Of a stretch of 64,000 bases of DNA, positions 40,835-49,679 are shown one piece after another. The position numbers were made by a program, and so were the translations under genes. The stretch comes from Chersky-806 sp038252255 (lineage in GTDB: Bacteria > Actinomycetota > Acidimicrobiia > IMCC26256 > JAENVU01), in NCBI GenBank assembly GCA_038252255.1, contig JBBSAM010000002.1, positions 217,669 to 281,668 on the forward strand. The letters run 5' to 3'. Within the stretch, counting starts at the first letter, position 1. Each line of letters starts with the position of its first letter. Under the pieces are notes generated by a model, which did not search any database, was not told the origin of the DNA, and was given only the letters and a program-made list of their open reading frames with translations.

Positions 40835-41968
40835 ATGACGGTCTCCGAGGGTGGCGCGCAGGCGCTCGAGGCATGGCAGCTCGTGCGCCGGATGCTCGAC
40901 GACATGACCCAGATAGTCGAGGCGGACGCCGAGACCGAGTTGGAGCTGCTCGAAGGGATCCGGGTGCTCGGGCGCATCACCGCGCTGTGCTCGGAGCTGT
41001 CGCTCGACGTTGACACCGCCGCGCCGTGGTTCTTCAGCATGAACACCGAGACCCGACTCGTGGGCGGGCCGAATCCGGACGGCGAGTACTTCCTGGCCAT
41101 GATCGACGGCCGGCATCGCTACCGGGTGCGGGGCCGGCGGGGGACCACCGCGTATCTCGGCTTCCAGGTGCTGGCCGCAACCGGTCTCACCCCGAGGCGC
41201 ATGGCGGCCTACGTGTCGGACTACGACCTGCAGCTGGCCGGCGACGGCTCGTTCGCCTTCGTGCTGGCGGCGGACCATCCGACGGACCAGGAGCTGGACG
41301 GCGACCCGTGGGTCCAGATGCCTTCGGACGCGTCGGCGATCGTCGTGCGCGAGTACATCGGCGACCGCGCGGCCGAGGTCGCCGCCGAGATCGCGATCGA
41401 GCCGCTCGACGCTCCGGGGCTCCCTGATTCGCCGAGCGATGCGTCGCTCGGCGAGCAGCTGACTGCGATGGCCTGGACGATCGCCAAGCTCGCGACACTG
41501 CACCGGACGATCAAGCCCGAGCTGCTCGAACGCCCGAACGAGCTCGTGACCGCCGAGGCGGCCGAGCTCGGCGCGGCCGACAGCACGCCGGACAACCTCT
41601 ACATGATCGGCACGTTCCGGCTCGACCCCGGCGAGGCGCTCGTCATCGAGCTCGAGCCACCGGATACGCGGTACTGGAGCATCACCCTCGAGAACATCTG
41701 GCACGAGTGCATCGACGCGCGGCGGCGGCGAAGCTCGATCACCGACGCGCACGCGGTGCGCGCCTCGAACGGCATGGTCAACGTGATCGCGTCCGCCACG
41801 GACCCCGGGGTCGACAACTGGATCGACACGGGCGGCCGCCACCGCGGCTTCGTGATCCTCCGCTGGCTCGACAACCCGGCGCCTCCGAAGGTCACGCTGC
41901 GCGTCATGACCGTGGCGGAGGTCGCGACCGCCGCCGACACCGCCGGCACGCGCGTGGTCGCAGGCTGA
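40835..41968 (+). CDS. DUF1214-type protein
   Basis: A 377-residue protein with a C-terminal DUF1214 domain (the region YMIGTFRLDPGEALVIELEPPDTRYWSITLENIW is the hallmark) and an N-terminal helical part. The family is widespread beside lipid or steroid metabolism genes but has no assigned reaction. No signal peptide. It starts 9 bp after the nitronate-monooxygenase gene, so both are probably in one transcript. Confidence 0.75.
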   Translation: MTVSEGGAQALEAWQLVRRMLDDMTQIVEADAETELELLEGIRVLGRITALCSELSLDVDTAAPWFFSMNTETRLVGGPNPDGEYFLAMIDGRHRYRVRGRRGTTAYLGFQVLAATGLTPRRMAAYVSDYDLQLAGDGSFAFVLAADHPTDQELDGDPWVQMPSDASAIVVREYIGDRAAEVAAEIAIEPLDAPGLPDSPSDASLGEQLTAMAWTIAKLATLHRTIKPELLERPNELVTAEAAELGAADSTPDNLYMIGTFRLDPGEALVIELEPPDTRYWSITLENIWHECIDARRRRSSITDAHAVRASNGMVNVIASATDPGVDNWIDTGGRHRGFVILRWLDNPAPPKVTLRVMTVAEVATAADTAGTRVVAG

Positions 41969-41983
41969 AGTCGCGCGCCGGCG

Positions 41984-42376
41984 CTACCGCGTGCCGTCGA
42001 GCGCGTCCCGCTCCTCTGCCATGTCCAGGTCGAGGGCCGGTGCGCTATCGGCTGGGGGCAACGGTGACTCTGCCCGAATGCGGCGCGCCAGCGACACGGC
42101 CAGTGCAACCGCCGCACCGGTGGCCACAGCGGCGACGATCAGCCGCAGCCCGTGCTTGCTCCGATGCTTGGTCTGGCGGCGGGCCGCCCGATCCGCCGCG
42201 ACCCGGGCCTGCTTCGCGGTCCGCTTTGCCGCGCGCTTGGCCACGGTCCTGGCGGCCTCGGCCGGGACGTGGAGATCGACCGCCCGCGCCGCGTCCACGG
42301 TCTTCACCGCCTGCTTCCGGGCGTGCTTCGCGGCCCGCCGGCCCGCCGCCACCGGCTCGTGAACGTCGATTCGCAT
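41984..42376 (-). CDS. basic single-pass membrane protein, hypothetical
   Basis: A 130-residue protein. Residues ~10-75 are extremely rich in Arg, Lys and Ala (KHARKQAVKTVDAARAVD, RTVAKRAAKRTAKQARVAADR), then one hydrophobic helix GLRLIVAAVATGAAVALAVSL and a short acidic tail ending EERDALDGTR. The basic stretch could bind nucleic acid or acidic lipids at the membrane. Unknown function. Ribosome site before the ATG at 42376 is weak; divergent from the pyrophosphatase gene. Confidence 0.6.
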   Translation of the reverse strand: MRIDVHEPVAAGRRAAKHARKQAVKTVDAARAVDLHVPAEAARTVAKRAAKRTAKQARVAADRAARRQTKHRSKHGLRLIVAAVATGAAVALAVSLARRIRAESPLPPADSAPALDLDMAEERDALDGTR

Positions 42377-42439
42377 CGTCGGGGCATTCCCACTCACCCG
42401 GAGGGCGAAACCTGACGTCCGCACACGTAGCCTGCGCCT

Positions 42440-42925
42440 GTGGAAGTCACGGCGATCGTCGAGATCCCGCGGGGCTCGCGCAACAAGTACGAGGCGGATC
42501 ACGACACCGGCGCGATCTGGCTCGACCGGCTGCTGTTCACCGCTACGCAGTACCCCGCCGACTACGGGTACATCCCCGCCACCCTGGCGGACGACGGCGA
42601 TCCGCTCGACGTGCTGGTGCTGCTCGACGAGCCGACCTTCCCGGGGTGCCACATCCGAGCCAGGGTCATCGGCGTCTTTCGCATGCGCGACGAAGAAGGC
42701 ATCGACGACAAGATCCTCTGCGTTCCCGCGACGGATCCCCGCTGGAGCCGCTTCGCCGACATCGGTGACGTCGACGAGTTCCTCCTGCGCGAAGTTGCCC
42801 ACTTCTTCGCGGTCTACAAGCAGACCGAGCCCGGCAAGTCGACGGAGCCGGGCGCATGGGAAGGGCGCGACGCCGCGGCGGGCATCGTCGATGCCGCGCG
42901 CCGCGCCGTGACCGGAGGCGGCTAG
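42440..42925 (+). CDS. ppa: inorganic pyrophosphatase
   Basis: A 161-residue family I soluble pyrophosphatase (PPi + H2O to 2 Pi). Active-site features: EIPRGSRNKYEADHDTG, YPADYGYIPATLADDGDPLDVLVL with the metal-binding Asp cluster, DDKILCVPATDP, and the C-terminal FFAVYK lysine. The start is the GTG at 42440. Length is normal for bacterial enzymes. An essential housekeeping gene, useful for placing the organism in a tree. Confidence 0.95.
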   Translation: MEVTAIVEIPRGSRNKYEADHDTGAIWLDRLLFTATQYPADYGYIPATLADDGDPLDVLVLLDEPTFPGCHIRARVIGVFRMRDEEGIDDKILCVPATDPRWSRFADIGDVDEFLLREVAHFFAVYKQTEPGKSTEPGAWEGRDAAAGIVDAARRAVTGGG

Positions 42926-43062
42926 GCCCGACCGGTAACCGCCCACCGCGAGTCGCCACGACCCGACGAGGGGACGTGCCCGCGATGACGCCGCTCTGAC
43001 CACCGGCGTGAGCTCAAACGTGCCACCGGCCTGATGTGCGAGGTCGGGGTTACTCTCGCGCG

Positions 43063-43584
43063 GTGGCCTTCGAGCTTGCCCAGGTGAACATCGCGCGGCT
43101 GCTCGCGCCGCTCGAGTCGCCGGCGCTCGCGGACTTCGTCGCGAATCTCGAGCCGGTCAACGCGAGTGCGGACACCGCGCCCGGCTTCGTGTGGAGGTTG
43201 CAGACCGAAGCCGGTGACGCGACCAGCATCACGGCATTCGAGTGGGACGTCGCCGAGAGTGTCGGCGTGATCGTGAACATGTCCGTATGGCGGTCGGTCG
43301 AAGCTCTGGCGGACCGGGTCTACGGGGACATGCACCTCGCGGTGCTTCGCCGTCGGCGTGAATGGTTCCATCGAGTCCGCGAGGCGACGGTCGCGCTGTG
43401 GTGGGTACCGGAGGGTCATCGCCCCACCACCGGGGAAGCCGAGGCGCGGGTCCGGCACCTCCGGACGCACGGCCCGAGCGAGACCGCGTTCACCTTCCGG
43501 GTCGTGTATCCCGCCCCGGGCGATCAGGTGGAACGCCCGGCACGCGCGGAACCCGGGCGCGACGACTGGCTCTGCCCGGCCTGA
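43063..43584 (+). CDS. DUF3291 domain protein
   Basis: A 173-residue protein of the DUF3291 family: ELAQVNIARLLAPLESPALADFVANLEPVNASAD at the start, then PGFVWRLQTEAGDAT and IVNMSVWRSVEALADRVY, ending in W-rich WFHRVREATVALWWVPEGHRPT. The fold is a dimeric alpha/beta barrel like heme-degrading or monooxygenase-type small proteins; function unknown. The GTG at 43063 begins the family homology. Confidence 0.85.
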   Translation: MAFELAQVNIARLLAPLESPALADFVANLEPVNASADTAPGFVWRLQTEAGDATSITAFEWDVAESVGVIVNMSVWRSVEALADRVYGDMHLAVLRRRREWFHRVREATVALWWVPEGHRPTTGEAEARVRHLRTHGPSETAFTFRVVYPAPGDQVERPARAEPGRDDWLCPA

Positions 43585-43678
43585 TGGGTGCCGGCGCCGA
43601 GCGGAGGACCTGCCGATCGTGACGCTGCGCACCCGTCTTTGCGACCTTCTCGGGATCGGGCGTGAGCGCAGCGCGAGC

Positions 43679-44119
43679 TCAGTCGGCCGGCTTCATCCGT
43701 TCGAGCATCTCGGCCATCTGCCGGTGGACGAGGTTGATGGCCTGCAGCGGCCGGATCATCACCCGAAATTCGACGATGCGACCGTCGTCGTTGCCGCGGA
43801 TGATGTCGACGCCGTTCACGTACTTGCCTTCCACCGTGGTCTCGAACTCGAGCACCGCGGTGTCGCCGGCCATCACCTGCTTCGTGTAGCGGAACGCGCC
43901 GCCCGGCCCGTCGCTGCTCTTCGGGCTCGTTCCCTTCACCTCACCCGGAAGGGTCTGGCCGGCCGCCTCGAGGTACAGCTTGGTGATCGCCTTGCCCTGC
44001 TGGGGCGTGTAGACGATGGGTGAGTAGAAGACCACCTCGTCGTCGAGCAGCTCGTCGAGCCCACCCGCCAGCTCGCCTCGCAGGTGGGCGTGCCACTTCT
44101 CGATCAGGGCCTCGATCAT
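43679..44119 (-). CDS. SnoaL/NTF2-like protein
   Basis: A 146-residue protein of the NTF2-like superfamily: a start helix MIEALIEKWHAHL, the DELLDDEVVFYSPIVYTPQQG motif and LEFETTVEGKYVNGVDIIRG, DDGRIVEFRVMIRPLQAI, typical of SnoaL-like cyclases/isomerases of about 130-150 residues. Substrate unknown; members act on small hydrophobic ligands such as ketosteroids or polyketides. Convergent with the DUF3291 gene. Confidence 0.85.
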   Translation of the reverse strand: MIEALIEKWHAHLRGELAGGLDELLDDEVVFYSPIVYTPQQGKAITKLYLEAAGQTLPGEVKGTSPKSSDGPGGAFRYTKQVMAGDTAVLEFETTVEGKYVNGVDIIRGNDDGRIVEFRVMIRPLQAINLVHRQMAEMLERMKPAD

Positions 44120-44311
44120 CAGGTCTCCTCAAGCGCGGTCGGGGGAGCTCGGCCAGATTCTTGCCGGGGGATGTCGAGAAACGAGGAACAGCCTCGACCA
44201 GTGGGTACGCGAGGCCACAGGGGCGCCGCCGGACCAGGAAGGATGGAGCCTTGCGATGCATGCTGCTGCAGAGCTACGGAGAGGTCGACGTGGCCGGCGC
44301 CAAGGAGGATC

Positions 44312-44971
44312 ATGCCCAAGCTGCGAGTGCACAACTTCGCGATCTCCGTCGACGGGTACGGGGCCGGACCTGACCAGAGCGTGGACGACCCACTCGGCGT
44401 GGGCGGGACCCAGCTGCACGAGTGGGCGTTCGCGAGCCAGGCCTGGCGCGAGATGCAGGGACAGGGCGCGCGCGACGGCGTGGACGCCAGCCTCGACGAC
44501 GCGTTCATCACCGCAGGCGACGCGGGAATCGGCGCCACGATCATGGGTCGCAACATGTTCGGTCCGGTCCGCGGGCCGTGGGGCGACGAAGCGTGGACCG
44601 GCTGGTGGGGCGAGGACCCGCCCTACCACCACCCCGTGTTCGTGCTCACGCACCATGTGCAGCCGCCCATCGAGATGGAGGGTGGGACGACCTTCCATTT
44701 CGTTGACGCCGGGATCGAGGAAGCGTTGGCCCGGGCCTTCGACGCGGCCGCGGGCGACGACTTCCGCCTGGCCGGTGGCGTCTCCACGATCCAGCAGTAC
44801 CTCCGCGCCGGTCTGGTCGACGAGATGCACCTCGCGATCGCGCCGGTGCTTCTCGGGCGGGGTGAGCGCCTCTTCGAGCGCCTCGACGGCGGGCCGCACG
44901 GCTACGAATGCGTGGAGCTCGTGAGCTCGCCCATGGTCGCCCACGTCCGCTTCACGCGCCCGCCGGCGTAG
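44312..44971 (+). CDS. dihydrofolate reductase-family protein (RibD C-terminal-like)
   Basis: A 219-residue protein of the DHFR/RibD-C fold: RVHNFAISVDGYGAGPDQ, TIMGRNMFGPVRGPW, FHFVDAGIEEALARAF and LAGGVSTIQQYLRAGLVDEMHLAIAPVLLGRGERLFE, the full signature of YwjB/DfrA-like reductases of unknown substrate. Probably NADPH-dependent. The ATG at 44312 follows AAGGAGGATC, a perfect ribosome site. Confidence 0.9.
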   Translation: MPKLRVHNFAISVDGYGAGPDQSVDDPLGVGGTQLHEWAFASQAWREMQGQGARDGVDASLDDAFITAGDAGIGATIMGRNMFGPVRGPWGDEAWTGWWGEDPPYHHPVFVLTHHVQPPIEMEGGTTFHFVDAGIEEALARAFDAAAGDDFRLAGGVSTIQQYLRAGLVDEMHLAIAPVLLGRGERLFERLDGGPHGYECVELVSSPMVAHVRFTRPPA

Positions 44972-45010
44972 GAGCCGGCACCGCGTGCGAACCCATGGGA
45001 ACCATCCCGC

Positions 45011-45793
45011 GTGACGCGTGGTCGGGTGCGGGTCGGTTGCTCGGGATGGGTCTACCCGGACTGGCGCGGGGTGGTGTACCCGGCCCGTCTCCGCCAACGC
45101 GACTGGTTCGCGGCCTACGCGGCGCACTTCGACACCGTCGAGCTGAACACCACCTTCTACCGCCTGCCGAGCGTCGAGGCGGTGGCGCAGTGGGCCGTGC
45201 AGGCGCCGCGGGGTTTCGAGTACGCGGTCAAGCTGGGCGCGTTCGGCTCGCACCGGATGAAGCTGCGCGACGCGCCGCGTTGGTTGCCGAACCATCTCGA
45301 TCGCGTGCGCCGGTTGGGGACCACGCTCGGGCCGAATCTCGTGCAGCTCCCGCCGCGCTGGAAGCGCAACGCGCCGCGGCTCGACGAATTCCTGGCCGCC
45401 GCGCCGAAGGACCTGAGGTGGGCCGTCGAGCTCCGTGACCCGTCGTGGCTGCACGACGACGTCTTCTCGGTCCTCGAGCGTCACGGCGCCGCGTTGTGCA
45501 TCCACGACCTGTTGCCGCACCATCCATGGGAGCTCACGACCTCATGGACCTTCGTACGCTTTCACGGGCCGCACGCCGTGACCGAGCCCTACCACGGCCG
45601 GTACGGCGGACGCCGGCTGTGGCGGCCGGCGAAGCGACTGGACGAGTGGGCCCGCGCCGGCGTCGACGTCTACTCGTACTTCAACAACGACTACGAAGGG
45701 AATGCGGTGCTCGACGCGGACTGGCTGCGGGCGAAGCTCGATCCCTCCGGCCGCCCTCCCGCCCGTTTGGCCCCGGGTACGACCTTCCTATGA
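45011..45793 (+). CDS. DUF72 domain protein
   Basis: A 260-residue TIM-barrel-like DUF72 protein: RVGCSGWVYPDWRGVVYP at the start, DTVELNTTFYRLPSVEAVAQW, FEYAVKLGAFGSHRM, LPPRWKRN, WAVELRDPSWL, FVRFHGP and VDVYSYFNNDYEGNAVLDA; all family blocks are present. Function unknown, possibly nucleic-acid- or sugar-related. The GTG at 45011 starts the homology. The TGA overlaps the next ATG (ATGA). Confidence 0.92.
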   Translation: MTRGRVRVGCSGWVYPDWRGVVYPARLRQRDWFAAYAAHFDTVELNTTFYRLPSVEAVAQWAVQAPRGFEYAVKLGAFGSHRMKLRDAPRWLPNHLDRVRRLGTTLGPNLVQLPPRWKRNAPRLDEFLAAAPKDLRWAVELRDPSWLHDDVFSVLERHGAALCIHDLLPHHPWELTTSWTFVRFHGPHAVTEPYHGRYGGRRLWRPAKRLDEWARAGVDVYSYFNNDYEGNAVLDADWLRAKLDPSGRPPARLAPGTTFL

Positions 45794-46113
45794 GCTCCAC
45801 CGCGTCCGTCCGCAGCGATCTCGAGCGCTCGCGGTACGAATACGTCGAGGACGGCGAGGTCATCGCGGTCGCCGACTACCGGCTCGGTCCGGGCTACGTC
45901 GTGATGCACCACACGTACACGGATCCGGCTCATCGGGGCCGGGGGATCGCCGCGCGGCTCGTAGCCGGCGCGCTCGACGATCTGCGCCGCCGCGGGCTTC
46001 GGGTCGTGGCCACCTGTTGGTACGTGCAGGAATTCATCGATGAGCACCCCGAGTACCGCGACCTGCTGCACCAACATTCGCAGAAGCCCGGCACGGCCGG
46101 ACTCGCGTGGTGA
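45790..46113 (+). CDS. GNAT-like small N-acetyltransferase (YjdJ type)
   Basis: A 107-residue short GNAT protein of the YjdJ-like group: RYEYVEDGEVIAVADYRLGPGYVVMHHTYTDPAHRGRGIAARLV contains the acetyl-CoA loop HRGRGIA, followed by RVVATCWYVQEFIDEHPEYRDLL with the conserved C-x-Y/F. Group members lack several strands of full GNAT enzymes. Translationally coupled to the DUF72 gene by ATGA. Confidence 0.9.
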   Translation: MSSTASVRSDLERSRYEYVEDGEVIAVADYRLGPGYVVMHHTYTDPAHRGRGIAARLVAGALDDLRRRGLRVVATCWYVQEFIDEHPEYRDLLHQHSQKPGTAGLAW

Positions 46114-46202
46114 CGACGACGCAGCGTGCCGCCGACCTCCGCGGAATGGATGCGGCCCCGGACGGGTAGAACGGGTGGCAGCCCCGAGCCGAGGAGCCGA
46201 AG

Positions 46203-46637
46203 TTGCGCGTCCATCTGCTGAAGCTGCCCCGCCGCCTCCCGTACGTGCTGCTCTCGGGGATGTTCGTCTCCGGTGGGCTCGACGCGCTGATCCGGCCGAA
46301 GGGGAAGGTGCCGAAGGCCGAGGTCGTGACGGAGCCCGCGATCGAGGAGCTCGGCCTCGACCTGGACACCGAACAGCTGGTGCGGCTCAACGGCGCGGTG
46401 CAGGTCGCGGGCGGCCTGATGCTCGCCGGCGGGGTGCTCCCACGCGTGGCGGCGACCGCGCTGGCCGGTTCGTTGATCCCGACGACGCTGGCCGGCCACC
46501 GCTTCTGGGCGGAGGAAGACCCGCAGGCCCGCGCGGCGCAACGGATCCAGTTCCTCAAGAACATGTCGATGCTCGGAGGTCTCCTCCTCGTGGCGATCGG
46601 TCCGCACGCACCGACGAGCAAACGGCACGGCGAGTGA
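46203..46637 (+). CDS. DoxX-family membrane protein
   Basis: A 144-residue membrane protein with about four hydrophobic helices, matching the DoxX group with a conserved start RRLPYVLLSGMFVSGGLDALIRP, a central LNGAVQVAGGLMLAGGVLPRVAATALAGSL and a C-terminal FLKNMSMLGGLLLVAIGP. DoxX proteins are linked to redox or thiol stress functions. The TTG start at 46203 follows GAGGAG. Confidence 0.85.
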   Translation: MRVHLLKLPRRLPYVLLSGMFVSGGLDALIRPKGKVPKAEVVTEPAIEELGLDLDTEQLVRLNGAVQVAGGLMLAGGVLPRVAATALAGSLIPTTLAGHRFWAEEDPQARAAQRIQFLKNMSMLGGLLLVAIGPHAPTSKRHGE

Positions 46638-46655
46638 GCCTCCATACTTGAGCGG

Positions 46656-47522
46656 ATGACCGCCGCGAGGATGCCGGCCGTGTTCTTCGGGCACGGGAGC
46701 CCGATGAACGCGCTGGAGCACAACCGCTTCACCGAAGCGTGGCGAGCCTTCGGCGCGGCCGTGCCGCGGCCACGGGCGGTGCTCGTCGTTTCCGCGCACT
46801 GGTACATCAACGCGTCGGCCGTCACGGCGATGTCACAGCCAAAGACGATCCACGACTTCTACGGCTTCCCCGACGAGCTGTTCGCGGTCGAATACCCCGC
46901 GCCGGGTGATCCCGCGCTCGCCGACGAGATAGCGGACGTCGTGAAGCCGACCTGGATCGGGCTCGACCACGACAGCTGGGGGATCGACCACGGGACCTGG
47001 TCCGTGCTCGTTCACGCGTTCCCTGCGGCCGACATCCCCGTGCTCCAGCTGTCGATCAACGCCGAGAAGCCGTTCGGGTACCACCGCGAGCTCGGTGCGC
47101 GACTCGCGCCGCTTCGCGACCGAGGCGTGCTCATCGTCGGCAGCGGCAACGTCGTGCACAACCTCGGTCGCATCGACTGGAGCCAGCCCGACGGGGCGTT
47201 CGACTGGGCCCGGCGGTTCGAGGAAGCCGCACGCGAGCACATGACCACGGCACCTGCCGGCCTGCCCGACCTGCAACGCCATCCGGACTTCCGGGCCGCG
47301 GTCCCGACGCCGGACCACTTCGTCCCGCTGCTGTACGTCGCGGGTCTGGCCGAGGCGGGGGGCGAGAGCGCCGACGTGCTGGTGGACGGCTACGCGTACG
47401 GGTCGCTGTCGATGACCAGCTACACGGTGGGCGCCCGGCACCTGGACCTGGTGGGTGGGGGCGAGGGCGCGGCACCGCTGCCCGACCCGGCGGGCGTCCC
47501 GCCGGATGCCACCAACACCTGA
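46656..47522 (+). CDS. 4,5-DOPA-type extradiol ring-cleavage dioxygenase (YgiD-like)
   Basis: A 288-residue class III extradiol dioxygenase of the LigB/DODA group. Zinc or iron ligands are expected in VFFGHGSPMNALE (early His), RAVLVVSAHWYINASAVTA, SWGIDHGTWSVLVHAFP and VGSGNVVHNLGRIDW. Cleaves catechol-type rings; the natural substrate in bacteria is unclear. The ATG at 46656 begins the family homology. It is 18 bp after the DoxX gene. Confidence 0.9.
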   Translation: MTAARMPAVFFGHGSPMNALEHNRFTEAWRAFGAAVPRPRAVLVVSAHWYINASAVTAMSQPKTIHDFYGFPDELFAVEYPAPGDPALADEIADVVKPTWIGLDHDSWGIDHGTWSVLVHAFPAADIPVLQLSINAEKPFGYHRELGARLAPLRDRGVLIVGSGNVVHNLGRIDWSQPDGAFDWARRFEEAAREHMTTAPAGLPDLQRHPDFRAAVPTPDHFVPLLYVAGLAEAGGESADVLVDGYAYGSLSMTSYTVGARHLDLVGGGEGAAPLPDPAGVPPDATNT

Positions 47523-47652
47523 CGAAGGTCCACGACGCAGCGACCAACGCGGACGCGCGCGGCGTTTCTCGTGGTGGCAGGCCGACCCGGAGGTGCTTCC
47601 GACGGATGGCGCAGTAGTTGCCGTACCGAGCCCGCACGGCCGAAACTGCGGG

Positions 47653-48552
47653 ATGGCGCCGAGCGCAGCGGCCGAGGCGAGCGAGATGGTGGCCGAGGTT
47701 CGCGACGACCCACGCCGGCGGTTGGCCCTCGCCGCGCGTCTCTACGATCGCCGCGCCGAGCGCGCGGGCATCCGGCCGTACCGGCGGGCCGAGGTCGCGT
47801 TCATGCGGTGGCAGATCAGCCGGGGTGTGCTTGCATCACCGGCCGCCGAGCGGCCCGGAAGCTCGTGGTGGCGCGCCGTCAACGAGGATCTGATTCGCGA
47901 CACGTGGGAAGCGGACCTGCTGGACCGCGGCCGTGGGGGATCACCCACCCGAGCCAGCGTGGCGCACTGGTTGTGCTTCCTGCGCGAGCCGTCGGCGCAC
48001 AACTGGTACCGGGCCCACAACGCGAGCATCGTCGCGGCCTACCTGGGACACCGCGACCTCGCGCAGCTCGAGCTCCCGGCCGAGCGGTTCTTCATGGATG
48101 TCGCCCTGCTACGGGTGCTGTACGCGCACAGTCTCGTCGCCGCACCCTGGTTGGCGCTGGGGCGCCTCGCGCCGATCGGACGCTTCCTCGGCGATCCTCG
48201 CCTGCGGGTCGCCGACGTGTTCCTGTCGCTCCGGCGGATCATGCCGGACCGGTATCCGCTCGACGGGTTCTCGGTCGAGGAGATCCTGCAACGGGAGAAC
48301 CGGGTCGGGCGGCTTCTCGACTACGCGGTGATCGGGCCGCGCGCGGACGCGCTCTACGGGTTCGCAGCTTTGGACCTGAGCGAGCCGCGCCTGCTCGAGC
48401 TGATCCGCGACCGTGCACCGGTCTACGCGTGGCGCTACGAGGACCGCCACGTCTGGACGATGGCCAAGTCGCCGTTCACGGTCCGCGCGGTGGAACGGAT
48501 GACGCGTGTCGCAGACCTCCCTCCGGCCTGGGACGCATCTGACACCTGGTGA
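47653..48552 (+). CDS. conserved hypothetical protein
   Basis: A 299-residue Arg-rich soluble protein that I do not recognise. It begins with a helical segment (EMVAEVRDDPRRRLALAARLYDRRAERAG), then EVAFMRWQISRGVLA, SSWWRAVNEDLIRDTWEAD, FLREPSAHNWYRAHNASIVAAYL, and ends with YAWRYEDRHVWTMAKSPF. No catalytic motif is visible. The ATG at 47653 is the last start before the conserved part; the frame is open upstream but those codons overlap the preceding gene and look non-coding. It is followed 22 bp later by the SCO6745-like gene. Confidence 0.6.
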   Translation: MAPSAAAEASEMVAEVRDDPRRRLALAARLYDRRAERAGIRPYRRAEVAFMRWQISRGVLASPAAERPGSSWWRAVNEDLIRDTWEADLLDRGRGGSPTRASVAHWLCFLREPSAHNWYRAHNASIVAAYLGHRDLAQLELPAERFFMDVALLRVLYAHSLVAAPWLALGRLAPIGRFLGDPRLRVADVFLSLRRIMPDRYPLDGFSVEEILQRENRVGRLLDYAVIGPRADALYGFAALDLSEPRLLELIRDRAPVYAWRYEDRHVWTMAKSPFTVRAVERMTRVADLPPAWDASDTW

Positions 48553-48574
48553 CGGGTCTGCGACACTCGCCGGC

Positions 48575-49480
48575 ATGATCGACGACCAGGTCCTCAGTGC
48601 TCGCGCCCGGGCCCTCGGCGGCGCGATCGAGCCCGTCGCGGGCCAGGTGTACTTCTCGCCGGAGTGCCACCGGGCGTACGAGTCACTCGGCTTCTCGCCG
48701 AGCCCGGCGCAGATCGGCGGGGTGGAGCTGCCGGACGGGGCCGCGTACTTCGCCAGTCGCGGCTCGATCCTCGGTCAGGTGCCGGGTGAGCTCGTCGCGG
48801 CGACGTTCGGTGTGTTCAACCCGGCAGTCGTCGTGCCGCTCGTCGCGACGGGTTGGGCGCTCACCACCGCGGAGACGATCTGCGCGGCCCGGACCGAAGG
48901 TGCCGTGAGCCAGCTCGAGCGAATTCTCGGCGAGCATCCCGAGGGGTTGGAGCGCGCCACGGAGCTGTTGCAGCAGGCCAACGACCCGCTGCGGCCCGAG
49001 GGCCGTCCGCTGTACGCCGGGCTGCTCGGTCTCGGCCTCCCCGGAGATCCGCTCGGCGACATGTGGCGGCTCGCCGATCGCCTACGCGAGTACCGCGGCG
49101 ACGCACACATCGCGGCGTGGAGTGGCGCAGGCTTCGACGCGACGGAGATCGGCCTGCTCACCGAGCTCTACTGGGGTCTGCCGATGCGCACCTACATCCG
49201 GACCCGGGCGTGGAGCGAGCCTGATCTGGACGAAGCCGAGGCCCGCCTCGTCGCGCGCGGGCTCGTTGCCGACGGTGCGTTCACCGCCGAGGGTCGCGCC
49301 GCCCGCGAGCAGGTCGAGGTCGTGACCGATCGGCTCTGCCGGCCGATCATCGAAGCGCTGGGCGACGACTTCGACGAGCTGGTGGCGTATCTCGGGTTGT
49401 GGGGCGAGGCGGTCAAGGCGGCCGGCGGGTATCCGGGTGCGGGACCGCATGACCTGGCCCGCACGACCGGGAAGTCGTAA
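48575..49480 (+). CDS. SCO6745-family protein (helix-rich)
   Basis: A 301-residue helical protein with a strong match to the SCO6745 family of actinobacteria: ARALGGAIEPVAGQVYFSPECHRAYESLGF at the start, then YFASRGSILGQVPGELVAATFGVFNPAVVV and LRRYRGD-like (LREYRGDAHIAAWSGAG), and a winged-helix-like end (ARLVARGLVADGAFTAEGRAAREQVE). The end part suggests an MarR/ArsR-type wing although DNA binding is not proven. Confidence 0.85.
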   Translation: MIDDQVLSARARALGGAIEPVAGQVYFSPECHRAYESLGFSPSPAQIGGVELPDGAAYFASRGSILGQVPGELVAATFGVFNPAVVVPLVATGWALTTAETICAARTEGAVSQLERILGEHPEGLERATELLQQANDPLRPEGRPLYAGLLGLGLPGDPLGDMWRLADRLREYRGDAHIAAWSGAGFDATEIGLLTELYWGLPMRTYIRTRAWSEPDLDEAEARLVARGLVADGAFTAEGRAAREQVEVVTDRLCRPIIEALGDDFDELVAYLGLWGEAVKAAGGYPGAGPHDLARTTGKS

Positions 49481-49679
49481 CGGCTCGAACCTGGAGCGGT
49501 GACGCCGACCGCAAGGCGGCGATGAGCGCGAGCGCAGCGAGCCGCGGTGATCGACGCGGGGATCTGGTCGATCTGCACCAGCCCACCCGGCGGCTCTGGG
49601 CGCCCCACCTCGACCCGGTGGCGCTCGTAGCCGGGAGCCGGGGCGAAATCACCTAGTCTGCCCCGATCGGAGGCAGGAG

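Noticed and set aside
39680..41842. Very long open frame on the minus strand opposite the nitronate-monooxygenase and DUF1214 genes
   Set aside because: Antisense to two recognisable genes; composition is Arg/Val/His-rich as expected of a GC-rich shadow frame and shows no domain.
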